A stretch of 45,654 bases of DNA from a virus: IMG/VR virus record IMGVR_UViG_3300009466_000006, positions 1 through 45,654 of that record, one strand, 5' to 3'. The position numbers and the translations under genes are program-made. This document shows positions 23,820 to 31,450 of this stretch, one piece after another. The notes beneath the pieces were generated by a model. It saw nothing but the letters and a program-made list of their open reading frames with translations, made no database searches and had not been told where the DNA came from. Each line of letters opens with the position of its first letter. The first letter of the stretch is position 1.

Positions 23820-25098
23820 CCTGTGGAACGCTTGGTGCAAAGCGGCTCGCCGTAATACATCCCGGACATTTGTTGGCGGAATCCTCGTCATGAAAACAGC
23901 CCGTGTCCCAGCGCCAGATCAGCACGGTGGAGTCGGGTCCGCAGTTACGCGAGGCCACAATCCGCAGTTCGCGGATCTCATCATCCTCGGGAACTTCTTG
24001 CAGACCAAGAATCACATCAGAGTCTTGGAAGAAACTGGACGAGTACCCGATGGAATCGGCAGAGACCTTGCCACCCTTCATCTTCCACAGAAGAGTCTGC
24101 GTGGATATGACGACCGGAATGTTGATCCTCTGCGCAAGTCTTTTCAGTGAGCGGGTGATGTTTGTGAGTGCCTGTGGAGTGTTTGATTCTCCACTCTGCT
24201 CGTCCTGCATCAGGTACACACCGTCAATAAACGCCACGTCAGGCTTGGTCTGGTCAATCTTTGCCGCCAAAGCGCTCACCGTTATGCCGTGCATGGCGTC
24301 ACTGAGCGTAAACTTATTGCTCATCAACTCCATGTCGGTCAGCATGTCTCGATAACTGTCCAACTCCGGGGAGGTAAGTGATCCCCGACGCATCCGGTCA
24401 TGGCTGACCTTGGACCGCATCGAATCATGGCGCACCTGCTGCTCAGTATTAGACATCTCAAAAGACTGAAACAAAACGTTATGGCCCGCCTCATGGATGT
24501 TGATAGCGGTCTGAAGCAGGATCTGAGACTTACCCGTCTTGGGAGGTGCGATAACGGTGACGAGTTGGCCACCCTGCAGACCTGCAGTGGCCTCATCGAT
24601 CTTCTCATAACCTGTTGGTAAGCCTAAAAGATTACCTGCCGAAGATGCCAGATCCTCGTACAGGCTGAGCCGTGAAAGCGGATCACGCTCCAGTTGCATA
24701 TCGGTGACACCCGGAACTCCTTCACGATGAATGTCTGTGACACCACGCTCAATAAGTACGAGAGCGGCCTCGTGATCATTGGTCGATGAAAGAACCTCAG
24801 CAGCACCTTGGATCGTGTCCTCGACCTTGACATAGCGCCTGTAGGCAATGAACTGGTCAAGAAGGTAGTCCAAAGAGTCCTCAACCTTGAGGATGGCAAA
24901 GTTGGGAAACTCAGCCTTAACACTCGTGGCGGTGGCGACCTCACCGTACCTGCCCCAGTGCTCAACCAGCCACTTAAAAACCTGACGAACATCAGGGTTA
25001 ACAAACCAGTCAGGCTGAACACCAGTAGAAAGCAGTGGTGTGATGTTGCGGTCCCGAATGGCGCGAGATATTAAGCGAACCTCATTATCTGCCGCCAT
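23815..25098 (-). CDS. dnaB: DnaB-like replicative helicase
   Basis: A 427-residue RecA-fold hexameric helicase. An N-terminal helical domain is followed by LPTGYEKIDEATAGLQGGQLVTVIAPP, with Walker A APPKTGKS at 184-191, Walker B VAFIDGVYLM, and NIPVVISTQ as a later motif. It unwinds the fork for the family A polymerase and works with the DnaG-like primase. The end has two Cys close together (CPGC region). It starts one base before the stop of the HAD-like neighbour. Confidence 0.9.
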   Translation of the reverse strand: MAADNEVRLISRAIRDRNITPLLSTGVQPDWFVNPDVRQVFKWLVEHWGRYGEVATATSVKAEFPNFAILKVEDSLDYLLDQFIAYRRYVKVEDTIQGAAEVLSSTNDHEAALVLIERGVTDIHREGVPGVTDMQLERDPLSRLSLYEDLASSAGNLLGLPTGYEKIDEATAGLQGGQLVTVIAPPKTGKSQILLQTAINIHEAGHNVLFQSFEMSNTEQQVRHDSMRSKVSHDRMRRGSLTSPELDSYRDMLTDMELMSNKFTLSDAMHGITVSALAAKIDQTKPDVAFIDGVYLMQDEQSGESNTPQALTNITRSLKRLAQRINIPVVISTQTLLWKMKGGKVSADSIGYSSSFFQDSDVILGLQEVPEDDEIRELRIVASRNCGPDSTVLIWRWDTGCFHDEDSANKCPGCITASRFAPSVPQV

Positions 25099-25517
25099 CA
25101 GAGTGAACGATCCAGATGACCCAAGCCGATCCCACGACCGCCATACCGTGCCTGATTCTCAGGGGTGTCCACCACGCCGATAACTTCTGGCCGATACGGC
25201 AGATCACTCAAAAGAGAGAACAGATCAGGATAGGTCGTGGAATAGTTCACAGGATTTGTCCCCAAGTTGTCGAGTTGTGTAAGCCGTTTATCTGCCTCGT
25301 CCTGACCCACACCAAAATTAATCAGTTCAATACGGATCGCAGAACGCTCAGTGTATCTCCAGATACGATTCAATGCTACACGGTCAAACCTGCGAATACT
25401 AGTAGTTCCCACCCTCACCCCTAACACCTTGCGCGGCTCATCTTGAGCCACGGTAATCGATTCATACGTCACAAGAATCCTTGGAGGAATCTCGTTAGAA
25501 ATGTCACCCCTAATCAA
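25098..25517 (-). CDS. Hypothetical protein, HAD-like fold possible
   Basis: A 139-residue protein encoded between the helicase and the SWIM protein. ILVTYESI at the start, IELINFG in the middle and [12 protein letters not shown] near the end follow the spacing of HAD motifs I, II and IV, but the nucleophile DxD is absent. It may be a degenerate HAD protein like the one at 2162-2650. The fold is a guess and the role unknown. Confidence 0.45.
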   Translation of the reverse strand: MIRGDISNEIPPRILVTYESITVAQDEPRKVLGVRVGTTSIRRFDRVALNRIWRYTERSAIRIELINFGVGQDEADKRLTQLDNLGTNPVNYSTTYPDLFSLLSDLPYRPEVIGVVDTPENQARYGGRGIGLGHLDRSL

Positions 25518-25808
25518 CTAAAGAACCTCAATCCTCCCGTAACGCACCACGAAGTCCCGAAACTTCTCGTTGGTTGTCATCACACCAGAGAGGTCATCAC
25601 CCTGAGCGTTCTCATGCACCATCAACGGATAGTGACCGTTATTGCTCTCCAGACGCGCTATAACAAACTTGGTATGGCGACAGATGGATCGACCCTTATA
25701 CGTCGGGCAATTACAGCGAGCCGATGCATCATCAAGGTTCATCTCAACCTCAAAAATAGCGGGCTGCTTGGGTGACAAAAACAACTGAACAGTGCGCCAA
25801 TCGCTCAC
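25518..25808 (-). CDS. SWIM-type zinc-finger protein
   Basis: A 96-residue protein with ARCNCPTYKGRSICRHTKFV: the CxC...CxH ligand pattern of SWIM domains, which bind zinc and are found next to SNF2 helicases and MULE transposases. The start is GTG at 25808 with AGGAGG six bases upstream, rather than the ATG at 25823. It lies beside the helicase loader; a role in DNA binding at the fork or in pairing with the SNF2 protein is plausible. Confidence 0.7.
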   Translation of the reverse strand: MSDWRTVQLFLSPKQPAIFEVEMNLDDASARCNCPTYKGRSICRHTKFVIARLESNNGHYPLMVHENAQGDDLSGVMTTNEKFRDFVVRYGRIEVL

Positions 25809-25809
25809 G

Positions 25810-26394
25810 TTAGTCCTCCTCATGGGTTACCTCCATGATGACGGCTATAAAAAAAATATCACTCGATAAGTTACCCAAAAAAGAATCCTTCGGCCGCGAC
25901 TTAGACGTGACAATCGTGGGAAGGCCCTGATCAAAACGACGACCAATGAGAGCATCCAACGTCGAATCCACCCAGCCCGACTCCGTCCGGTGCTCGTCCC
26001 CGTAGCCCGACAAGATCAACAGGTCGTCGTCAAGGCGCGTGCGAAACTCACGCTCGCCCTCGGGACGCTCCGAGGCCAAGTAGTCGCTGCTCCGCAGGTA
26101 GAGCAGGGAACCAATAGACTCCCTGATCAACAAGTCCTGAGCCACCGCAGTGGCGACCGCCACGCCATGGCGTCCCACCAGCCAGAGACCTTTCCCACAA
26201 AACTCAAAGTTTCCCACCGCCCGAACAACGTCCCCAGCGGTCACATGCTCGGACCACTTCTCCACCAGACCCTGCGGTCGGGCACCTTCAAGTAGGGGTG
26301 CCACATGCGGGGAATCTGGCAGTAGTCCAAGGTATCGGGGGCCAATCTTGGATAATCGTAAGCGCGAGGTTGTTAGGCCCTTGTACTCCCTCAC
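25810..26394 (-). CDS. DnaC-like helicase loader with lost ATPase motifs
   Basis: A 194-residue protein with DnaC/IstB AAA+ architecture: a basic N-terminus, KGLWLVGRHGVAVATA where a Walker A should be, DDDLLILSGYGDEH for Walker B, GWVDSTLDALIGRRF and PTIVTSKSRP for the sensor 1 region. The Walker A Lys-Thr/Ser and the Walker B Asp pair are absent. Fold and place between the initiator and DnaB argue for a loader, but it cannot bind or hydrolyse ATP in the usual way. GTG start overlaps the initiator stop (GTGA). Confidence 0.65.
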   Translation of the reverse strand: MREYKGLTTSRLRLSKIGPRYLGLLPDSPHVAPLLEGARPQGLVEKWSEHVTAGDVVRAVGNFEFCGKGLWLVGRHGVAVATAVAQDLLIRESIGSLLYLRSSDYLASERPEGEREFRTRLDDDLLILSGYGDEHRTESGWVDSTLDALIGRRFDQGLPTIVTSKSRPKDSFLGNLSSDIFFIAVIMEVTHEED

Positions 26395-27263
26395 AGGGCC
26401 TCCATCTGGGCGTCCAGACTGGAGACCCAGTCGTCGGAAATCTCCTCGCGGGTGATCTCGCGGTAGTTCTGCTGCAAGAAATGCAGGAATCGTTTGTAGG
26501 CTGGCGGGGTCTCGGTCAGCGAGGTGACCGTCTCGATATCTTCAAAAAATCGATCCACGGCGGTTGCCATGTCTGTGACCGAGAGGCCGTGATCTTTGGA
26601 CCACTTCTGGAGCACCACGGTCATGGTCGATCCGTCGGTTCCTCCGCCCAAGATGTCTGGGCGTGCGGTGGCCATCCTGTGGCGGAACTCCTTGACCACA
26701 TGGGCGACCGACCACTGGTCTCGGGGCGTCAGTCGGTGGTATTTCAGGGCCGCACGGCGTTCGGCACGGGTCATCCGTTCACGGTGTGAACGCTTTTCGG
26801 TACGGCCAACACCTGCGAGGTTCTCTCCGTCGTCGGTTTCGTAGTAAATCGGCACTATTCGTGTTGTCCCTTTCTCGGGGGTACCCCGGGAGGTAGGAGA
26901 ACCGTTAGGTTCTCCTAGCGACCCACTGTCACTTGTCGACATGTCGTCCTTGTATACGTACCCTTTTTGTCTCACTGGTGAGACTTTCTGTCTCATATCT
27001 GGGACTTCTTGTCTCACCTGTGGGACTCCTTGGTGTTCCTGCGGTACGGCGTAAACGCCGTTTATGGAGCGAATTAGGACGCCTTTGTCGACGATTCCTT
27101 GGATAAATCGGTGCGCGGTTGCCCGACTAACGGACATTGATGCGGCAACGTCTTCGATTCTGACGCGGATTACCCCCTCGCGTTCGTGCGTGAAAATAAT
27201 GCATGCGGCCATGAACTCTTGGGGCGTGAGCCCCTTGTTGAGTAATTCATTCGCCGATGTCAT
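26391..27263 (-). CDS. Helix-turn-helix replication initiator-like protein
   Basis: A 290-residue protein. Residues 32-65 form a winged helix (VRIEDVAASMSVSRATAHRF); a low-complexity linker with Pro-Val-Arg-Gln repeats covers residues 73-100; the C-terminal part has ATARPDILGGG and a helical domain resembling phage initiator C-termini that contact helicase. The linker is encoded by the four iterons. Followed directly by the loader and DnaB, it has the same order and layout as lambda O-P. It would bind the origin and recruit the helicase. Confidence 0.6.
   Translation of the reverse strand: MTSANELLNKGLTPQEFMAACIIFTHEREGVIRVRIEDVAASMSVSRATAHRFIQGIVDKGVLIRSINGVYAVPQEHQGVPQVRQEVPDMRQKVSPVRQKGYVYKDDMSTSDSGSLGEPNGSPTSRGTPEKGTTRIVPIYYETDDGENLAGVGRTEKRSHRERMTRAERRAALKYHRLTPRDQWSVAHVVKEFRHRMATARPDILGGGTDGSTMTVVLQKWSKDHGLSVTDMATAVDRFFEDIETVTSLTETPPAYKRFLHFLQQNYREITREEISDDWVSSLDAQMEAL
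26964..27047. repeat. Four 21-bp iterons within the initiator gene; candidate origin of replication
   Basis: Four 16-bp imperfect palindromes repeat every 21 bp, at 26969-26984, 26990-27005, 27011-27026 and 27032-27047, each followed on the minus strand by a 5-base purine spacer (AAAAA, AGAAA, AAGAA, AAGGA). The best unit, GTCTCACTGGTGAGAC, is a perfect 7-bp dyad; the last is degenerate. Placement inside a presumed initiator gene, next to loader and helicase, mirrors lambda ori in gene O. No strongly AT-rich tract adjoins it. Confidence 0.65.
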
Positions 27264-27280
27264 GTATGTTCCGTTTCGTG

Positions 27281-27309
27281 TGTCGTATGGGTAGACTGCG
27301 TATGTTACA
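27281..27309. promoter_or_regulatory. Recurrent dyad, site I (right arm degenerate)
   Basis: On the minus strand TGTAACA, 18 bases, GACA. The left arm fits TGTAnCA and overlaps the stop codon of the gene upstream; the right arm has one mismatch in the TACA core. It lies upstream of the initiator gene. Confidence 0.3.
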
Positions 27310-27793
27310 CCTTGTTGGATAAATTGCGGAAGCGACGCGACCGAAACATCTCCTGCATCTCTGACCTGACCGTTTTAAGAACCTCCGCAGTCACCCGCGA
27401 GATCACCTCATCGATGTAAGGAACCGCGTCCACAACAAGTTCTTGGTACTCGTCTGCCATGTCTAAACTGGCTACACCTCGCGAGGCAAGGATCTGTAGA
27501 TACTTGTACTGCTTGCCGCTGTCGTCCCAGCCCATTAAGACAAGGTCTCCAAGTTGGGCAAGGCTCACGCAGTACGAGTCCCTGTCCGCTACGGTTACAA
27601 GTTCGGACGCGTTCTCTAGAGTATCTTCATCAAGTTCTGCGTCAGTGACAATAGTTACTGGTATTCCTAAAGAAAACACCCACTCGGTGACGACCTCTGA
27701 CGCAGGAAGTGAGACGACAACCTCACTAACAAGATCGGTTAACTCCGGGAATACCTCGGGCGAGCAATCGCTCGGTACGACAATAACTTTCAT
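27305..27793 (-). CDS. Rossmann-like hypothetical protein, 162 aa
   Basis: Start ATG 27793 in an ATGA overlap with the membrane protein gene. The text VIVVPSD, SEVVVSL, GIPVTIVTD and LGDLVLMGW reads like alternating strands of a Rossmann or SLOG-type fold, but no motif is diagnostic. The C-terminal region is helical and basic (VLKTVRSEMQEMFRSRRFR). No function can be assigned. Confidence 0.5.
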   Translation of the reverse strand: MKVIVVPSDCSPEVFPELTDLVSEVVVSLPASEVVTEWVFSLGIPVTIVTDAELDEDTLENASELVTVADRDSYCVSLAQLGDLVLMGWDDSGKQYKYLQILASRGVASLDMADEYQELVVDAVPYIDEVISRVTAEVLKTVRSEMQEMFRSRRFRNLSNKV

Positions 27794-28047
27794 CGCCGAC
27801 CTCGCAACGTTGCGGAAGATACTTTGGTCATCGAGTACAAGACCTGAATGGAGGTCAGCGCGATGAACGCACTGGCTGCCGCCCAGACTAGTAGTTGCGG
27901 AATCGTGACCGCGTCCGTCAGCAAAATCCACGTACTAACGCTCGACGATAGTATCGCGGTCGGGACCCTGTAGAACTGAATATCTATCCAGTAATCAATG
28001 ATCGAAATTATGAGGGCTGTAGCAGCCGCTGCCAGTAGGAGATCCAT
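27790..28047 (-). CDS. Small membrane protein, holin candidate
   Basis: An 85-residue hydrophobic protein with two to three membrane segments (LLLAAAATALIISII, then a central stretch, then LLVWAAASAFIALTSI) and a charged C-terminal tail ending in RGRR. Start ATG 28047 follows AAGG. It lies between the tail proteins and the replication genes, and its size and layout suit a holin, but the only soluble muralytic gene is 13 kb away, so the lysis role is uncertain. Confidence 0.5.
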   Translation of the reverse strand: MDLLLAAAATALIISIIDYWIDIQFYRVPTAILSSSVSTWILLTDAVTIPQLLVWAAASAFIALTSIQVLYSMTKVSSATLRGRR

Positions 28048-28061
28048 ACTTGGCACCTTAT

Positions 28062-30614
28062 CTACTCTTCGTAGATTCCTCTCGGGATAAGTGACTGAAC
28101 TTGTGGATCAGGGGAGTCCCAAAGCAGCACCCGAGCCCGAACTCCCACGGGCAGGTAATAGGGGAGGGTCTGCTTGAGCCGCCCCAACTTGATGGGTGCC
28201 TTGTTGTACAGAAGTGAATACGAGCCCGGGGTGCCATCTGACCAGCGACCATCTTGGTTATCAATATCGGACAGGTCACCTGAGAAGAAAGTTTGTATCC
28301 TGTCAGCCCGCTCCATCAGCACGTTGTCGATGTAGACCGTACCTGTTCCCTCAAATCGCAGTACCGCATACGTGGCACTTGAAGGGGATGTTAGCGCCGC
28401 TTCGATGCGAGACCACTCGGTCGATAAGTCATCAAACACGTATTCGGACACGGACACAACGGCGTCAGAGTAGTCGTACCACGTCACGACCATGGAGCAA
28501 CTTCCCAACTCAGACAGCGCGTATGCCGAAAGGCTGTACGAGTAGTTTCCTACAACGGGGATGTCGTTGCTTTTAAATGCCCACGAAGTGCCCGTCGCTT
28601 TACCGGATTTGCTACCACTTACAGACTGTTCAGTTGAGGTGGCTAGAGATCCACTTTCGACAGTCCACGTCGTACCCGCTAACTCAAACGAGGGATCAAA
28701 GATCAGGTTAAGGCGATCCGGCTGACATACCACTGTCACCGTTGCAGGATCGCGGTACACGTACTCCACTTCGTAAGTACTGTAAACGAACGCGCCGTAA
28801 ATTCCGTCCTCGCCGTACTTTGTGTTTGTTCTTCCCGTGAAAAAGTCTCCAAGACGGCTTGACTTCTCGACAAGAAATCCATCGACGTAGAAAGAGTCAG
28901 CGCTGGAAAAAGTTGTTGGTGTGTCAACGGAAAATTCAAGACGTGTCGAGTTAGTGGGTGCCGTTACTGTGTAAGAAAGGCGAGTCCACTCGTTAGCGTT
29001 CAGAGACGCCGAGTCAGCAGTACTTGTCGACAGCAGGGTAGCACCGTTGTACCACTTGAACGAAACAGTGGCCGTGGATGACTTGGTAGGCCGCGCATAC
29101 ACAGACCCCGTGAAGGTCTCGCCCTCAGATGCAGCAATGGTCCCCGTGTTAGTTATTCCAAGACTGCGAGGTGTCCCATCAGATGACGCGGCTCTAAAAG
29201 ATGTACTTCCATAAAGGCTCACTGCACTGGACGACTCAAGAACCCTGCTTGCACTTGTCACAAGTTTGACAGAATCAATCTCAGGCTCCACAGGAGGGTA
29301 ATTGAAAAGGTTTGCTCTAACTCGTACGGCCTCATTTGTGAAAGCCAACATATCGAGGTAGGCAACATCTCCAGTAGAGCCAGAAACGTTAATACGAAGC
29401 GCTGCGAATGCTGCGTTGTCTGGTGCGATCACAGGACCACCTGCAGATTCCCAACTAGTGGTCGTCAGCACACCCGACGGAGTAGAGACCGAGATCAGAT
29501 CGCCCCGCACATCAAGCCAGTGAACAGACGGCTCGATAACGACATCGTCACCGTCAGACTTACACGGAACATCGAAGTAGTAAGACTCCCCAGCAGTTAC
29601 CGGAATTGACAATAGTCTGTTGTAGTCGGCAGGAAGTTCAAGAACTGCAGAAGAATTTACAAGCGTGACCTTACCCACACCTAGCCGACTAAACGGGTAC
29701 TCGTCTGTTTCTGTCGCTATCTCAGGACCTTGCATCCCGAGTTCCACTATCGGCTCAACCTCTAAAGAAACATCGCTGGGGTTGAAAGACCAGTTACCTG
29801 TCGAACTCTCAAATGAAGCATCATCAAGAGATAGAAAAAGATTTGTTGAATCCGTTACCACGGTCTGCCATCCTGTCAGGGCCTCTACGAACGTAGTGAT
29901 GCCCCTGAGAGTTCCCTTATTTCTGTAGATGTACCCAGCCTCCCTGTAAAGACGAGCATTTGCAGCAACTCCGAGAATGTACTCGGAAGGCATGCCCACT
30001 CCCGTCACAAAAATCTCACTCAGGCGGCGCGTGACGTGTAGGTTTCTGTTCTCAGGAAGAATGAAATCCACCATGGAGGACAACTCGTCAAATGTGAGTC
30101 CAAAGGAATATAAAAACTTTTCAAGGTCTGACTCTTCGTCTTGAGTTGGAGAGAAAGGATTCCCGTCTTCCGACGAGTACATAGTTGGTAAGAAACTTAT
30201 AAGTTTCTTTGTAGACTGCTTATTTGTCGGGATAACGACAGAGGTTGCCGCGTCTTTGAACCACGCGCCGTTGTCATCAAAACCAAACAACGTGTAGTAG
30301 GCAGTCCCCGCCTGTTGCGAGTAGGGCGCACTGAGTTCAGGCACCACCATTACTGCTGTCGCGTCTAATACAGTTGTCGTGGAGGCCGTGACAGTTCCTG
30401 ACGAAACGGTAAAGCCGTCGGAAGGGTCTTGCGCCGCTCCCGTGTTTGACCGCACTAACACGTACTGGCTGCCCACTCGGGTAGGGGCCTCGATGCTAAT
30501 TTCAACGGTTCCGTAATCAATAGCCTGAGCAAACAGGTAAGACTGAGTGATGACGGGGCCAAAATTGCCGTAGACGCTCCCGCCGTACTTGAATGTCTTG
30601 AAAGTTCCTGCCAT
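28062..30614 (-). CDS. Tail protein I-like protein with carbohydrate-binding-like domains
   Basis: An 850-residue protein. Residues 130-245 carry LISFLPTMYSSEDGN, LEKFLYSFGLTFDELSSMVDFI and GIPS-type text resembling phage tail protein I, which links baseplate to fibre. Three following beta-rich segments end in WYDY/VYIDNVLMERAD or FYVDGFLVEKSS text, typical of carbohydrate-binding jelly-roll modules. It probably sits at the baseplate edge and contacts host surface sugars. Start ATG follows GGAGAACTG. It could be the receptor-binding protein. Confidence 0.7.
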   Translation of the reverse strand: MAGTFKTFKYGGSVYGNFGPVITQSYLFAQAIDYGTVEISIEAPTRVGSQYVLVRSNTGAAQDPSDGFTVSSGTVTASTTTVLDATAVMVVPELSAPYSQQAGTAYYTLFGFDDNGAWFKDAATSVVIPTNKQSTKKLISFLPTMYSSEDGNPFSPTQDEESDLEKFLYSFGLTFDELSSMVDFILPENRNLHVTRRLSEIFVTGVGMPSEYILGVAANARLYREAGYIYRNKGTLRGITTFVEALTGWQTVVTDSTNLFLSLDDASFESSTGNWSFNPSDVSLEVEPIVELGMQGPEIATETDEYPFSRLGVGKVTLVNSSAVLELPADYNRLLSIPVTAGESYYFDVPCKSDGDDVVIEPSVHWLDVRGDLISVSTPSGVLTTTSWESAGGPVIAPDNAAFAALRINVSGSTGDVAYLDMLAFTNEAVRVRANLFNYPPVEPEIDSVKLVTSASRVLESSSAVSLYGSTSFRAASSDGTPRSLGITNTGTIAASEGETFTGSVYARPTKSSTATVSFKWYNGATLLSTSTADSASLNANEWTRLSYTVTAPTNSTRLEFSVDTPTTFSSADSFYVDGFLVEKSSRLGDFFTGRTNTKYGEDGIYGAFVYSTYEVEYVYRDPATVTVVCQPDRLNLIFDPSFELAGTTWTVESGSLATSTEQSVSGSKSGKATGTSWAFKSNDIPVVGNYSYSLSAYALSELGSCSMVVTWYDYSDAVVSVSEYVFDDLSTEWSRIEAALTSPSSATYAVLRFEGTGTVYIDNVLMERADRIQTFFSGDLSDIDNQDGRWSDGTPGSYSLLYNKAPIKLGRLKQTLPYYLPVGVRARVLLWDSPDPQVQSLIPRGIYEE

Positions 30615-30664
30615 CAGTTCTCCAGTGTTGTGTGTTCAGTTGTCCCTACCAAGAAAGCGTGTGA

Positions 30665-30832
30665 CTACTCTTCTTTTCCCCACTTGCCTAAAGGGCACTC
30701 TGCGCCCGACAATCTTGTCTTAACCTTCATGAAACAGCCACACTTCTTACACGTCCATGTTGGTTTGAAAAGTTCAGGACATGCATTACAGATTGCGGCG
30801 CGAGCAAAGGCTTTTTCTTTATCTATGATCAC
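30665..30832 (-). CDS. Four-plus-cysteine tail-region protein, 55 aa
   Basis: GTG start at 30832, overlapping the previous stop (GTGA) and preceded by AAGGA. The text ARAAICNACPELF, TCKKCGCFM, KVKTRL and CPLGKW is a widespread small zinc-binding family of contractile-tailed phages. Six cysteines are present, five of which could bind zinc. The neighbouring upstream protein carries a related domain at its C-terminal third. It is too short for a standard ORF scan. Probably a structural or assembly factor. Confidence 0.75.
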   Translation of the reverse strand: MIIDKEKAFARAAICNACPELFKPTWTCKKCGCFMKVKTRLSGAECPLGKWGKEE

Positions 30833-31449
30833 TGGAGTCCTTCCAAATAGTTTGCCAACTCGTCTTCAAATTCCAACTGGTCTTGAGAATTTATGACGGT
30901 AGTTTGTTCGTTTGATACCAGACCTAACTCCTTAGACTGCTCTGTTAAGTCTGCAAGTACTTTCTGTTTGTCTCCCCACAATTCCTGTGGGCAGTAGGTG
31001 TCTGCCTTTGTTGTTTCGTCAAGCACTGGCTTTTCTGACACCGCGCAGGTCATGGTTGTTAGGTTGAGAAAAGGACATGATTTGCAGAGGCTAAGTCTTT
31101 CTTCTCTTTCCACTCGCCCTACGCGGTCACCCGGAAGGCAGCCGTCCCAAGGGTTATCATCAAGAAGTACGTGGGCAGCCTGTGGACCTTCGTGGGTACC
31201 TTCGATCCGTGTAGTCGTCACGTCATTGGACTCACTATGAACTGCCACTAAAAGTACCCATGGCCCGGGGATGAGGTCTACTTCGTGAATGTAAACAGTG
31301 ACCCCGTGTTCTGTTCTAAGTAGCCGAAGTCCAGTGCAAAAGTCGTAAGTAGCAACAAGGTTGCCGTCCTCATCAAATACACACAAGGATGTTTGATCGT
31401 TTCTGATAACTGATTCTTTCGAGATGGTGTGCAAATAAATAATGCTCAT
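30829..31449 (-). CDS. Tail-region protein with Cys-domain, 206 aa
   Basis: The N-terminal 120 residues form a beta-rich domain (HGVTVYIHEVDLI, WVLLVAVHS); then RLSLCKSCPFLNLTTMTC and DTYCPQELWG repeat the layout of the 55-residue protein next door (CxxCP-L, Cys, CP...W). The two genes overlap by four bases. A shared zinc fold used twice suggests domain duplication. Function unknown, placed with fibre proteins. Confidence 0.6.
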   Translation of the reverse strand: MSIIYLHTISKESVIRNDQTSLCVFDEDGNLVATYDFCTGLRLLRTEHGVTVYIHEVDLIPGPWVLLVAVHSESNDVTTTRIEGTHEGPQAAHVLLDDNPWDGCLPGDRVGRVEREERLSLCKSCPFLNLTTMTCAVSEKPVLDETTKADTYCPQELWGDKQKVLADLTEQSKELGLVSNEQTTVINSQDQLEFEDELANYLEGLQ

Positions 31450-31450
31450 G

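Noticed and set aside
26964-27047. Iteron array considered as a small CRISPR
   Set aside because: Units of 16 bp with 5-bp A-rich spacers inside an open frame are unlike CRISPR repeats and spacers, and no cas operon is present (the Cas4-like gene is a phage recombination nuclease).
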